Below, piece by piece: positions 40,629-51,334 of a stretch of DNA of 64,000 bases. Position 1 is the first letter of the stretch. Every line of letters begins with the position of its first letter. The translations under genes and the position numbers were made by a program. The notes under the pieces were generated by a model. The model was not told the origin of the DNA. It made no database searches and saw nothing but the letters and a program-made list of their open reading frames with translations. The stretch is from Arthrobacter rhizosphaerae (GTDB lineage Bacteria > Actinomycetota > Actinomycetes > Actinomycetales > Micrococcaceae), in NCBI RefSeq assembly GCF_023062595.1, contig NZ_JALLAN010000002.1, positions 190,099 through 254,098 on the forward strand. The letters run 5' to 3'.

Positions 40629-42216
40629 GGGAAGCCCCCTCTTCGTTGCTGGTGGAGGCCTCAGCGAAGGCCACGGCGTCCGCCCGGCCGGACAGAACCA
40701 GCGTGGTGGCGGATGCGACGTCGGCCTGATCATTCACCACGATGCTTGGAATGCCCCGGGCGAGCCTTGCCTCCTCGGAAAGCAGGGCACGCGTGAGGGG
40801 GCTGCCTCCCTCGATAACAACGTAGGGAGGCGTGGATGCCAGTTTTTCGAAGGCTTCGTTGAGCCCATCCTCGGTCTCAGGAGCCGCAAGGAGCAGACCC
40901 GTTGATCCCGTGGCTTCTTCAGGCACCTCCGTCAGGGGGAGTTCCTGTGCGCCGGAGTGCAGCCGGCTTTCATCCCCGTTCTTCGTCAGGCTCAGGAGTC
41001 GGCCGCCGAACAATACCGGGCCCGCCTGCAGGGGAGTGTCCAGCGGGTCGGAGCCGTAAATGCCGCGCCATTCCTTCTCGGCGGCATCTACCAGCTCAGG
41101 GTCTCGCTGGCGGATCTTCTCGATGTCGATGCTTCGCGAGAAGAAGTGGAAGGTGAACTGCAGCGGTTCGAAGGCCTGGTGGTAGCGGCCAAAATGTTCC
41201 CACCAGCTTAGGCTGGGCCGCGCCGAGTTCTGGATCTTGGCCACATCGGGCTGGCGTTCCGCCTCATAGTTCGTCAGGGCAAGCTCGATGTCATCGGCGT
41301 GGGAGGCCACTTCGCGGGCCAGGACCACCGCATCCTCCATGGCCATCTTGGTTCCGGAACCGACAGAGAAGTGGGCCGTGTGGACCGCGTCGCCGAGGAG
41401 GACGACGTTGCCCTTATGCCATGTCTTCGTTTGCCGGGTGCGGAAGTTTGCCCAGCGGGAGTTGTTGGACACCAGTGGCTGGCCTTGGATGTCTTCGGCG
41501 AAGAGCTTCTCCAGATAGCGTTGCGTTTTTTCGTCGGACGGCCCCGGGGGCTGGCTGACGTCGAACTCGTCCAGACCGGCCTTCCGCCACGTTTCCTGAT
41601 CGGTTTCGACGATGAAGGTGCTCAGCTCGTCGCTGATCGGGTAGGCGTGCGCGGCAAAGTTTCCATGCTCGCTGCGGCGGTGGATGAACGTCAATCCGTT
41701 GAACAGATTGGTGGTTCCGAACCAGATGAACTTTGCCGTTGCCGTCTCGGCCGTGTGGCCCAGGGCTTCCCCCAGCTGTTCGCGGGTCTGGGAGTTTGCA
41801 CCGTCTGCACCGACTATCAGATCAAAATCACCAAGGTCCTCGAGACGGGGTGCCACCTGTCCGAAACGCATATCCACACCCACTTGCGCGGCGCGCTCCT
41901 GAAGGAGCCTCAGAATGGTCTTGCGGTGGATGGCAGCCATTCCGTTGCCGCCAAAGGTGGTCCGCTCGCCTTTGAGCCACACCTCGATGCTGTCCCAGTG
42001 CTTGCCGAAGTTCTTCAGGCCGTCCCTGAGAACAGAGTCGGCTTCATTGATGCGCCGAAGGGTGGCGTCCGAGAAAACGACGCCGAAACCGAAGGCGTCC
42101 GAAGCCTGGTTGCGTTCGAAAAGAACAACCTCGGCCTCAGGCATTCTCTGCTTCAGCAGCGCCGTAAAGAACAGGCCGCCGGGACCACCGCCAATGCAAG
42201 CCACGCGAATCGCCAT
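40621..42216 (-). CDS. Salicylyl-CoA 5-hydroxylase (FAD monooxygenase)
   Basis: The 531-residue product begins MAIRVACIGGGPGGLFFTAL with the FAD GxGxxG site, has VGADGANSQTRE and the second flavin motif VVLLGDAVHTAHFSVGSG, then a C-terminal domain of about 130 residues. This is the pattern of SdgC-type salicylyl-CoA 5-hydroxylases, which make gentisyl-CoA. Many homologues are about 770 residues and end in an old-yellow-enzyme-like part; here that part is absent. The ATG at 42216 has GAGGTGA upstream. It is the first gene of the six-gene salicylate operon. Confidence 0.87.
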   Translation of the reverse strand: MAIRVACIGGGPGGLFFTALLKQRMPEAEVVLFERNQASDAFGFGVVFSDATLRRINEADSVLRDGLKNFGKHWDSIEVWLKGERTTFGGNGMAAIHRKTILRLLQERAAQVGVDMRFGQVAPRLEDLGDFDLIVGADGANSQTREQLGEALGHTAETATAKFIWFGTTNLFNGLTFIHRRSEHGNFAAHAYPISDELSTFIVETDQETWRKAGLDEFDVSQPPGPSDEKTQRYLEKLFAEDIQGQPLVSNNSRWANFRTRQTKTWHKGNVVLLGDAVHTAHFSVGSGTKMAMEDAVVLAREVASHADDIELALTNYEAERQPDVAKIQNSARPSLSWWEHFGRYHQAFEPLQFTFHFFSRSIDIEKIRQRDPELVDAAEKEWRGIYGSDPLDTPLQAGPVLFGGRLLSLTKNGDESRLHSGAQELPLTEVPEEATGSTGLLLAAPETEDGLNEAFEKLASTPPYVVIEGGSPLTRALLSEEARLARGIPSIVVNDQADVASATTLVLSGRADAVAFAEASTSNEEGASRA

Positions 42217-42258
42217 TGATTTCACCTCAAGGTATTGAAAAAGAGCTGTCCCGATCAT

Positions 42259-42299
42259 TATGTAACGAAAATCAGGGCAACGTCAACGTGTTGTTACAT
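42259..42299 (-). promoter_or_regulatory. Promoter-operator of the salicylate operon (PaaX-type)
   Basis: Read on the minus strand, ATGTAACAAC (42299-42290), TTGACG (42286-42281) and GTTACATAA (42266-42258) occur in that order. TTGACG is a good -35 box, 16 bp before TACATA. The flanking ATGTAAC and GTTACAT half-sites form a widely spaced inverted repeat, copied almost exactly at 43164-43205. The stop codon of the PaaX gene (42294-42296) lies inside one half-site. Confidence 0.75.
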
Positions 42300-43127
42300 G
42301 AGGATCTCCCGGCCCTGCTCAACCTGCTGTCCTATTACCCCGGAAACAAAGTCCGTGGCTGCCGGTCCAAGCTGCCGGTGGATGGCGCCGAAAAGGGCAT
42401 ATGCTTCACCACTCGGCCAAGCCGCCGGCTGCAGCTCGAGGGGAAGGACCGGGTCGCGGAAGGGAAACCTCCGGAAGTCGCCGATGACCTGCATGCGCTC
42501 AATGAGGGCTGTCTGCCCGTCCTTCTGCGCATTCACTGGCTCGTTGTCGAGGTGGTTGTAACTGCGGATGAACTCGCGGTAATCCGAACCAAGGTGCTCC
42601 AGATCCCAGCATCGGCCTGCAATATCCCTGTCCTGCTCAAGATCGCCGGTTCCGCACCACAGCACATCGATCTTTGCCAGTGGATACTCCGCGGCGAGCC
42701 CGCGGACGTCGTCGAACAAGTCATGTGGTGCCAGCCAGGTGGACGGAGACAATTGCCCGAATCCGTGCCAGGCCAGCCGTTTCCGGAGTTGCTCACGGAC
42801 GGCGCGTTCGGACTCTGGGACCTGGTAGATCACCATGGTCCAACGGCCCTGCCAGCTCTCCTCCCGGTGGCGGAAAATTCTTTCCCGGCCTTCGTCCAGG
42901 ATTTCCAGCATGTGCGGGGTGAGGGAGTAAACCGTCTCCCGCCCGACCCTTCGGGTGGTGAACCAGCCTTCCTTTCGGAGTCGTGAAAGGTTGACGCGAA
43001 CGGTTGCGGGCTCGACGTCGAACGTTGCCAACAGCTCCGTTATGTCCGCCAGCCTCACCTCGCTCCCGGCATAGCGGAGGTAGTCCCCGAAGAGATCCAG
43101 GATCAGGGCTCTGGGCTTCCACTGCAT
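42294..43127 (-). CDS. PaaX-family transcriptional regulator
   Basis: The 277-residue product has an N-terminal winged helix (LLATFDVEPATVRVNLSRLR then KEGWFTTRRVGRETVYSLTP), a central domain (WTMVIYQVPESERAVREQLR) and a C-terminal helical region. This is the layout of PaaX, which represses phenylacetate genes until an aryl-CoA binds. Salicylyl-CoA or gentisyl-CoA is therefore the likely effector. The ATG at 43127 is preceded by GAGGAG. The gene lies between the two operons that carry its presumed operators. Confidence 0.9.
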   Translation of the reverse strand: MQWKPRALILDLFGDYLRYAGSEVRLADITELLATFDVEPATVRVNLSRLRKEGWFTTRRVGRETVYSLTPHMLEILDEGRERIFRHREESWQGRWTMVIYQVPESERAVREQLRKRLAWHGFGQLSPSTWLAPHDLFDDVRGLAAEYPLAKIDVLWCGTGDLEQDRDIAGRCWDLEHLGSDYREFIRSYNHLDNEPVNAQKDGQTALIERMQVIGDFRRFPFRDPVLPLELQPAAWPSGEAYALFGAIHRQLGPAATDFVSGVIGQQVEQGREILM

Positions 43128-43163
43128 AAGACTCCTCAAATCGTGCCGTCCGGGTGGAGGGAT

Positions 43164-43205
43164 ATGTAACAACTCTATTGACGAACAACATCTTTATGTT
43201 ACATT
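43164..43205 (+). promoter_or_regulatory. Promoter-operator of the aromatic acid importer (PaaX-type)
   Basis: ATGTAACAAC (43164-43173), TTGACG (43178-43183) and TGTTACATT (43197-43205) repeat the layout of the site at 42259-42299. TTGACG with TACATT at 43200-43205 (16-bp spacer) makes a promoter for the importer, whose -10 box lies within the right half-site. The half-site centres are 33 bp apart, about three helical turns. Confidence 0.78.
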
Positions 43206-43284
43206 CAGTTGTGGGTCAGGTCACAAGTAGACCGCCCCAATCTCTGGAACACCCACAACGTCGTGTATATCACCTGGAGTCCCC

Positions 43285-44658
43285 ATGGCTTTCCCTTCGC
43301 CAGCATCCCCCTCGGTCCGTCCACGTAAATCGGCCGCCCTCGTCATCTTCCTCTGCTTCCTCGCCATCGTCTTCGACGGCTACGACCTCGTCGTCTACGG
43401 GGCGATCGTTCCCAAACTCCTGGCCTACGAGCCGTGGGGCCTCACGCCTGTACAGACCGGTGCAATCGGCAGCTACGCCCTCGCCGGCATGTTCATTGGC
43501 GCCATCCTCATCGGATACCTGACGGATGTGATCGGCCGCCGAAAGATCATGATGGTGTCCATTGCATCTTTCTCGCTGCTGATGCTGCTGACGGCCTGGG
43601 CGCCAACTCCGGAGCTGTTCGGCCTGTTCCGCTTCCTGGCTGGCCTCGGCCTGGGCGGTGTCATCCCGACAGCCATCGCCTTGACCGTTGAGTTCTCCAA
43701 GCTGAACCGCCGCAACTTCAACAATGCGCTGATGTTCTCCGGGTATGCAGTCGGAGGAATCCTCGCCGCGCTGCTCTCCCTCGCGTTCCTCCCCTCGCTC
43801 GGATTCCAGGGCATGTTGGCTCTCGGCGGCATCCCGCTCGTCGCCGTCGTTCCCTTGCTCTTCAAATTCCTGCCGGAATCTCCCGCGTACCTCGCTGCGA
43901 AGGGAGAGCGCGTCCGCGCCGAACAGCTCGTAGCCGACTATGGGCTGGAGCCGCTTCCGCCAGTCCGTGTGAAAACTGATGCCCCTGAAACAGGCAGATT
44001 CCGCACGCTCCTGTCCGGACGCCTGCTCGGTGCCATGGTCCTCTTCTGCCTCGCAGGGATCTGCGGCCAGACGCTGGTCTACGGGCTGAACACCTGGCTG
44101 CCGCAGCTCATGGTCATTGCCAAGTATTCGCTCGCCTCATCCCTTACCTTCCTTCTGACCGTCAACATCGGCGCTGTGGTTGGTGTGCTGGTGTCCTCCC
44201 GGCTTGCTGACCGCTTCGGCCCCCGGCCCGTCACGGCCACCGCCTTCGCCAGCTCCGGAATCGCCCTGGTGCTCATGGGAACCGGCATCATGCCGCTCCC
44301 TGCCATGTACCTTTTGGTCGCTGTGGTGGGCTTCGGTTCAGTGGGCGCCCAGATCCTGGTCAACGGCTTCGTGGCAACCTACTTCTCAGGCGCAACCCGA
44401 GCCACAGCCCTTGGAATCACCCTCGGCATCGGGCGGATCGGAGCCGTGCTGGCCATTTCCGGCGGCGGCGTTCTGGTGGCGGCTTCCCTGGGCAACTTCA
44501 TCAACTTCTCCGTCTGGGCCATCGCAGCAGCAATCGGCGTGGTGGCAGTTTTGTCAGTACCCCGGCTCGCCGCGCCTGAAGTACCAGATTCAACAAATTC
44601 CACAGTAGGAACCGGCAAGACGGCGGCCAGAGCTTCCAATGACGTCTTCATCCACTGA
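43285..44658 (+). CDS. MFS aromatic acid:H+ symporter (AAHS family)
   Basis: The 457-residue product has 12 predicted membrane helices. The AAHS signature DGYDLVVYGAIVPKLL is in the first helix, and the MFS loop GYLTDVIGRRK lies between helices 2 and 3. Relatives import benzoate derivatives such as 4-hydroxybenzoate, gentisate and salicylate with protons. It is divergent from the PaaX gene and shares its operator type, so salicylate or gentisate is the probable substrate. Confidence 0.9.
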   Translation: MAFPSPASPSVRPRKSAALVIFLCFLAIVFDGYDLVVYGAIVPKLLAYEPWGLTPVQTGAIGSYALAGMFIGAILIGYLTDVIGRRKIMMVSIASFSLLMLLTAWAPTPELFGLFRFLAGLGLGGVIPTAIALTVEFSKLNRRNFNNALMFSGYAVGGILAALLSLAFLPSLGFQGMLALGGIPLVAVVPLLFKFLPESPAYLAAKGERVRAEQLVADYGLEPLPPVRVKTDAPETGRFRTLLSGRLLGAMVLFCLAGICGQTLVYGLNTWLPQLMVIAKYSLASSLTFLLTVNIGAVVGVLVSSRLADRFGPRPVTATAFASSGIALVLMGTGIMPLPAMYLLVAVVGFGSVGAQILVNGFVATYFSGATRATALGITLGIGRIGAVLAISGGGVLVAASLGNFINFSVWAIAAAIGVVAVLSVPRLAAPEVPDSTNSTVGTGKTAARASNDVFIH

Positions 44659-44698
44659 CGTCCGTCAAACTCATCAACAGACAACCTAAGGAGCCACC

Positions 44699-45499
44699 TT
44701 GCAAGCCCAGCTCATCTCCACCCACACCGTAGAGTCAGCAGACGGCACGTCCATTGGCTACCGCAAGCTCGGAGCGGGCAGCCCCATCGTTCTGGTCCAT
44801 GGCAGCATCTCCACCGGCGAGCAATGGCTGGGTGTGGCCGAGCATCTGGCCCAAGCCCACACGGTCTACATCATGGATCGACGCGGCCGGGGGCTCAGCG
44901 CCGATGCCGAGGATTACTCGCTGGGCACGGAGTCGGATGACATCAAAGCCATGATCGGCGTCGCCGGTGAGGGCGCCGCACTGCTGGGGCATTCCTATGG
45001 GGCGATTTGCACCCTCGAGGCCGTTCGCACGGGGGCGGCAGTCTCCTCCCTAGTGCTGTACGAGCCGCCGCTGCCCATCGATGCCCCGACGGCCGGCGCA
45101 GCCTTGGCCGACTATGCGGCTGCGGTGGAAGCGGGAGACGGGGACAAGGCCATGCGCATAGCTGCCGAGCACTTCCTCCGGATCTCGCCCGAAGAAACAG
45201 AAGGCCTGGCTGCATCCCCGCTGTGGCCAGGCATGGTGGAGCTCAGCCCCACCTGGACCCGTGAACTGAGCGAGATCGATCTGACTGCCGCTCTCATCGA
45301 CCAGTACAGCGCGCTCAGCGTCCGGACGCTATTGCTTGTTGGCGAGGTCAGCCCGTCCCACCTGGTGGGCGCTTCACGACACCTCGGGCAGAAACTCCCG
45401 GACGTAACCGAGACGGTATTTCCCGGGCAGAACCACTTTGTCCACGTGATGGACCCGGCAGGAACTGCTGAAGTGATCGCAGCTTTCCTGCGCAAGTAA
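44699..45499 (+). CDS. Alpha/beta hydrolase in the salicylate cluster
   Basis: The 266-residue product begins at a TTG behind AAGGAG. It has the oxyanion motif VLVHGSIS, the nucleophile elbow GHSYG (Ser near 100) and a C-terminal His in GQNHFVHVMD. It lies 40 bp after the importer gene and is likely co-transcribed with it. It may hydrolyse salicylate esters or gentisyl-CoA, the one step in the pathway for which no other enzyme is seen; both are inference. Confidence 0.85.
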   Translation: MQAQLISTHTVESADGTSIGYRKLGAGSPIVLVHGSISTGEQWLGVAEHLAQAHTVYIMDRRGRGLSADAEDYSLGTESDDIKAMIGVAGEGAALLGHSYGAICTLEAVRTGAAVSSLVLYEPPLPIDAPTAGAALADYAAAVEAGDGDKAMRIAAEHFLRISPEETEGLAASPLWPGMVELSPTWTRELSEIDLTAALIDQYSALSVRTLLLVGEVSPSHLVGASRHLGQKLPDVTETVFPGQNHFVHVMDPAGTAEVIAAFLRK

Positions 45500-45503
45500 T
45501 ACT

Positions 45504-45545
45504 GCAGGCGGACGACGGCGGGACGTCCCGCCGTCGTTCGCCTGC
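45504..45545 (+). terminator. Conserved GACGACGGCGGG hairpin, copy 7
   Basis: A 19-bp stem (45504-45522 with 45527-45545) contains one G-U pair and is followed by TTTTG. It begins five bases after the hydrolase stop codon. Confidence 0.85.
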
Positions 45546-45652
45546 TTTTGGCTCGATGGCAGCAGTGACTGCCATCATGCAGCCTTGTCGCAACCTTTGA
45601 ACTCCTAGCATGGGGCAGGACGAAGACGTCTGTTCCCTAGAGGAGTTAAACC

Positions 45653-47176
<1,524 letters not shown>

Positions 47177-47231
47177 AGCCCGGTTGAGCAGCAAACACAT
47201 TTCACGAAGGCACTACGAAAGGGTTATCTGA

Positions 47232-47828
47232 ATGACGAGAATGTTGATTATTGGCCCGCCCGGTTCCGGCAAAGGCACCCAGGCGGAACGGATTTCCGAA
47301 CGCCTCGGAGTTATCGCGATCTCCACCGGCGATATCTTCCGTGCCAAGGTCAAAGGGGAGACGCCTCTCGGCGTCGAAGCCAAGACGTATATGGACAATG
47401 GAGACTTTGTTCCGGACAGCGTCACCAACAAGATGGTGCGTGACCGCCTCAGTGAAGACGACGTCGACGGCGGCTTCCTCCTGGACGGCTACCCCCGCAC
47501 CACCGCCCAGGTGGACTATCTCGACCGGATCCTCGCCGACGGTGACCAGCAGCTCGACGTCGTCCTGCAGCTGACGGCCGACGATGGGGAACTGGTTACC
47601 CGCCTATTGAGCCGTGCCAAGGAAACAGGCCGGAGCGATGACAATGAGACCGTGATCCGCCACCGTCTTGACCTGTACCACGAGCAGACGGAAGCCGTGG
47701 TCGCAAAGTATGCCGAGCGCGGCATTCTTGCCCGGGTGGACGGCATTGGCAACATTGACGAGGTCACGGACCGGGTGACGCGCTGCTTCGAAGGCCACCT
47801 CACGGTCCCGATCACCAGCAGGCGCTAG
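47232..47828 (+). CDS. adk: Adenylate kinase, probable second copy
   Basis: The 198-residue product has the P-loop GPPGSGKGTQAERISE, the AMP-site STGDIFRA, LDGYPRT and the short LID form without zinc cysteines. It interconverts ATP plus AMP with two ADP. Actinobacteria normally keep adk beside secY in the ribosomal region; a copy here, behind aldehyde dehydrogenase and facing acetyl-CoA synthetase, is probably an extra gene. It could remove the AMP made by acetyl-CoA synthetase. The residues needed for catalysis look intact. Confidence 0.87.
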   Translation: MTRMLIIGPPGSGKGTQAERISERLGVIAISTGDIFRAKVKGETPLGVEAKTYMDNGDFVPDSVTNKMVRDRLSEDDVDGGFLLDGYPRTTAQVDYLDRILADGDQQLDVVLQLTADDGELVTRLLSRAKETGRSDDNETVIRHRLDLYHEQTEAVVAKYAERGILARVDGIGNIDEVTDRVTRCFEGHLTVPITSRR

Positions 47829-47867
47829 GCCTCAGGTACTCCGCTACCAGTCACCGCTGTGCCCGAA

Positions 47868-47918
47868 AGCAGTAGAGCCTGTCCGATACCACTCTGGTAT
47901 TCGGCAGGCTCTACTGCT
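47868..47918. terminator. Bidirectional terminator between adk and acs
   Basis: AGCAGTAGAGCCTG and flanking bases (47868-47890) pair with 47896-47918, 20 of 23 positions matching, around a 5-nt loop. It lies between two convergent genes. Confidence 0.8.
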
Positions 47919-47944
47919 GATCAGGCGTCTTGGTCCTGGCTGAG

Positions 47945-49891
47945 TCACCGTAGTAAAGACCGGAGGGACGCCGCGATCTGCTGCATGACTGTGTTGTCGG
48001 CGAGCGTGGTGGCGTCTCCGACGTCGCGGCCTTCGGCGACGTCTTTGAGGAGGCGGCGCATGATTTTTCCGGAGCGGGTTTTGGGCAGTTCGGGGACGAT
48101 GAGGATGGTTTTGGGTTTGGCGATGGGGCCGATTTCGTGGCCGACGTGGTTTCGGAGTTCCTGGACCGTGGCGTCCCCGGTGTCGACGGCGTTCCCGCGG
48201 AGGATGACGAACGCGACGATTGCCTGCCCGGTGGTGGTGTCCGCGGCGCCGACAACTGCCGCTTCGGCGACGGCGGGGTGGGAGACGAGGGCGGATTCGA
48301 TTTCGGTGGTGGAGAGGCGGTGCCCGGAGATGTTCATGACGTCATCGACCCGGCCCAGGAGCCAGATGTCACCGTCGTCGTCCTTTTTGGCACCGTCTCC
48401 GGCGAAGTACATGTTTTCGAATCTGGACCAGTAGGTGTCTTTGAAGCGTTGGGGGTCTCCCCAGATCCCGCGGAGCATCGCGGGCCAGGGTTCGCGGATG
48501 ACGAGGTAGCCGCCGGAGCCGTTGGGTACTGATTGGCCTTGCTCGTCCACGACGTCCACGGCGATGCCGGGGAGCGGTGTTTGGGCTGAGCCTGGTTTGG
48601 TGGCGGTGACTCCGGGCAGGGGTGCGATCATTTGCGCGCCGGTTTCGGTTTGCCACCAGGTATCGACGATCGGTGCGTTGTTTCCGCCGATGACTTCGCG
48701 GTACCACATCCACGCTTCGGGGTTGATGGGTTCCCCGACGGATCCGAGGACACGGATGGAGGCGAGGTCGTACTTGGCAGGGATGTCCTTGCCCCACTTC
48801 ATGAAGGTCCTGATGGCGGTGGGGGCGGTGTAAAGGATGGAGACTTTGTACTTCTCGATGATTTCCCACCACCGGCCCTGGTGCGGGGAATCCGGGGTGC
48901 CTTCGTACATGACCTGGGTGGCGCCGTTGATCAGCGGTGCGTAGGTGACGTACGAGTGCCCGGTGACCCAGCCGACGTCGGCCGTGCACCAGTACACATC
49001 GGTTTCGGGGTGCAGATCGAAGACCGCCTTGTGGGTGTACGCGGTCTGGGTGAGGTAGCCGCCGGTAGTGTGCAGGATGCCCTTGGGCTTACCGGTTGTC
49101 CCGGAGGTGTAGAGGATGAACAGCGGGTGTTCGGAGTCGTGCCCCACCGCCGTGTGCTGGGTGGAGGCGGCGCCAACGGTGTCTTCCCACCAGTGGTCGC
49201 GGCCCTCGTGCCAGTCCACGCCCTGGCCGTTGCGTTTGACCACGATGACGTTCCGGACGGTGTGCCCGTCGCGGGCGAGGGCGTCGTCCACGGCGGGTTT
49301 GAGGGCGCTGGGCTTCCCGCGCCGGTAGGTGCCGTCGGCGGTGACGACGAGTTTGGCTTCGGCGTCCTCGATCCGGGAGCGCAGGGCGTCGGCTGAGAAG
49401 CCGCCGAACACCACCGAGTGCACGGCCCCGATCCGGGCGCAGGCCAGGAGGGTGATGACGGCCTCGGGGATCATGGGCAGGTATACGGCCACCCGGTCGC
49501 CTTTTGTCACGCCCAGGGATTCGAACGCGTTCGCGGCTTTCTTGACCTCGTCGGTGAGCTGGGCGTAGGTGTAGGTGCGGGTATCGCCGGGTTCGCCCTC
49601 GAAGTAGATGGCCACCCGGTCACCGAGCCCGTTCTCGACATGCCGGTCCAGGGCGTTGTACGCGGCGTTGACTTTACCGCCCACGAACCATTTCGCGAAC
49701 GGCGGCGTGGACCAGTCCAGTGCCTGGGTGAAGTCCTGGTCCCACGTCAGCAATTCCCTCGCCTGCCGTGCCCAGAACGCGGGACGGTCGGCGTCGGCCT
49801 CTGCGTAATCCGCCCCCGTGACCACAGCCCGGGCAGTGAACTCCTCGGACGGCGGGAAGCTGCAGTCCTCAACGGTTTGGGCGTTGGACAT
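47945..49891 (-). CDS. acs: Acetyl-CoA synthetase (AMP-forming)
   Basis: The 648-residue product is a full-length Acs. It shows [20 protein letters not shown] (ATP loop), [11 protein letters not shown] and the acetylatable lysine in [14 protein letters not shown]. It makes acetyl-CoA from acetate, ATP and CoA with AMP as by-product. The start at 49891 follows ACGAGG; a longer frame would run into the terminator of the alcohol dehydrogenase gene. It lies downstream of that dehydrogenase on the same strand but behind a strong hairpin, so it is probably transcribed separately. Confidence 0.94.
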   Translation of the reverse strand: MSNAQTVEDCSFPPSEEFTARAVVTGADYAEADADRPAFWARQARELLTWDQDFTQALDWSTPPFAKWFVGGKVNAAYNALDRHVENGLGDRVAIYFEGEPGDTRTYTYAQLTDEVKKAANAFESLGVTKGDRVAVYLPMIPEAVITLLACARIGAVHSVVFGGFSADALRSRIEDAEAKLVVTADGTYRRGKPSALKPAVDDALARDGHTVRNVIVVKRNGQGVDWHEGRDHWWEDTVGAASTQHTAVGHDSEHPLFILYTSGTTGKPKGILHTTGGYLTQTAYTHKAVFDLHPETDVYWCTADVGWVTGHSYVTYAPLINGATQVMYEGTPDSPHQGRWWEIIEKYKVSILYTAPTAIRTFMKWGKDIPAKYDLASIRVLGSVGEPINPEAWMWYREVIGGNNAPIVDTWWQTETGAQMIAPLPGVTATKPGSAQTPLPGIAVDVVDEQGQSVPNGSGGYLVIREPWPAMLRGIWGDPQRFKDTYWSRFENMYFAGDGAKKDDDGDIWLLGRVDDVMNISGHRLSTTEIESALVSHPAVAEAAVVGAADTTTGQAIVAFVILRGNAVDTGDATVQELRNHVGHEIGPIAKPKTILIVPELPKTRSGKIMRRLLKDVAEGRDVGDATTLADNTVMQQIAASLRSLLR

Positions 49892-49969
49892 GGTGGAACC
49901 TCGTGCTTCTACTGAATTACCTGCAATGGGAAAGGGCCAGGCCTGACTTCTGACACTGGGCCCAACTGA

Positions 49970-50017
49970 GTAGCAGCAGGTGTCCTTTTGAGCTTCCAAA
50001 ACGACACCTGCTGCTAC
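49970..50017 (-). terminator. Terminator of the alcohol dehydrogenase gene
   Basis: GTAGCAGCAGGTGTC at 49970-49984 pairs perfectly over 15 bp with 50003-50017, and CCCAA/TTGGG pairs extend it outside. It lies 20 bp beyond the minus-strand stop of the alcohol dehydrogenase. Confidence 0.8.
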
Positions 50018-50037
50018 CTGCTTGGGGAGGTATGGCC

Positions 50038-51057
50038 TCAGTACTGGATAACGACGCGGCCGTCGATCTTGGCGTGCTTCATCTCGTCAAGGACGGCGTT
50101 GATTTCCGAGAGTTTCCGGGTGGATACCGTCGGGTGGATCTTGCCCTGGGCGTAGAAGTCCAGAGCCTCCTCCAGATCCTGCCGGGTGCCCACAATTGAG
50201 CCGCGGACGGTCAGGCCCTTGAGCACAATCTCGAAGATCGGCGCGGGGAAATCTCCCGGCGGCAGACCGTTGAACACAATAGTGCCACCACGGCGGGCCA
50301 TACCGATCGCCTGACCGAACGCTGACGGGTGCACTGCAGTGACCAGGACTCCATGGCAACCTCCGGTTTCGCGCTGGATGACTTCGGCGGGATCTTCGTG
50401 CAAGGCGTTGACTGTCAATTCGGCTCCGTGCTGCTTTGCGAGGGCCAACTTGTCATCGGCGATGTCCACAGCAGCAACGCGCAGGCCCATGGCCACGGCA
50501 TACTGGACCGCGATGTGGCCTAGTCCGCCGATTCCGGAAATGGTGACCCACTGGCCCGGCCTGGTCTCGGTCATCTTCAGGCCCTTGTAGACCGTCACCC
50601 CTGCACAAAGCACCGGCGCCACCTCCACCGGGTCAGAACCGGCTGGAATGCGGGCTGCAAAACGTGAGTCCACAAGCATGTACTCTCCGAAAGAGCCATC
50701 CACGCTGTACCCGGCGTTCTGCTGAACCTCGCACAGTGTTTCCCACCCGGTACGGCAGTGCTGGCAATCCCCGCATGCCGACCAGAGCCACGCGTTGCCC
50801 ACCAGGTCACCAACTGCCAGGTCGGTGACGCCATCACCAAGAGCCACTACCTCGCCCACGCCCTCATGGCCAGGAATGAAGGGTGGTGAAGGCTTCACCG
50901 GCCAGTCACCCTCTGCGGCGTGGAGATCCGTGTGGCATACTCCCGTAGTCAGCACCTTCACGAGGGCCTGCCCACGGCCAGGGGTGGGGATCGGAAGGTC
51001 CTGGACCTGAAGATCCGTGCCGAACTCAGTAACTACAGCTGCTTGCATCGTCGTCAT
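50038..51057 (-). CDS. adhP: Zinc alcohol dehydrogenase (AdhP type)
   Basis: The 339-residue product oxidises primary alcohols such as ethanol with NAD. Catalytic zinc ligands are in GVCHTDLH and PGHEGVG, structural zinc cysteines in [16 protein letters not shown] and the NAD site in [13 protein letters not shown]. Length and sequence fit AdhP/AdhT. The ATG at 51057 follows GAAGGA; the longer frame has no ribosome site. Its partners for acetaldehyde and acetate are the flanking genes at 45653 and 47945. Confidence 0.92.
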   Translation of the reverse strand: MTTMQAAVVTEFGTDLQVQDLPIPTPGRGQALVKVLTTGVCHTDLHAAEGDWPVKPSPPFIPGHEGVGEVVALGDGVTDLAVGDLVGNAWLWSACGDCQHCRTGWETLCEVQQNAGYSVDGSFGEYMLVDSRFAARIPAGSDPVEVAPVLCAGVTVYKGLKMTETRPGQWVTISGIGGLGHIAVQYAVAMGLRVAAVDIADDKLALAKQHGAELTVNALHEDPAEVIQRETGGCHGVLVTAVHPSAFGQAIGMARRGGTIVFNGLPPGDFPAPIFEIVLKGLTVRGSIVGTRQDLEEALDFYAQGKIHPTVSTRKLSEINAVLDEMKHAKIDGRVVIQY

Positions 51058-51334
51058 TGTCGATAGTCCTTCGTTTGTGCCGGCACCAACCGGTGCACTG
51101 GCAATAAGTGTGGAACGGCACCGAAGGCCGGAATTTCTTGGCCTGCCTTGGCAGTGCATTCATCGCCATGTGTGGGTGAGCAGGACGATGGCCGTTGTCT
51201 TCACAGTAGGGGCGCGAGGGTTGCGACGAGGTTGCAGCCTTGTGAGTCAGCTCACGTTGACGGGGTCCTGCTGATGGCCGATACCGAGCAAGTGGGATAT
51301 CGTTTTCCGAAAGAAGGCCTTGGGGCGGTCCTTA

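Noticed and set aside
40629..40733. An N-terminal extension of the ADP-forming acyl-CoA synthetase.
   Set aside because: The extension lies inside the hydroxylase gene and is Pro/Arg-rich. The GTG at 40628 has a proper ribosome site and begins the conserved domain.
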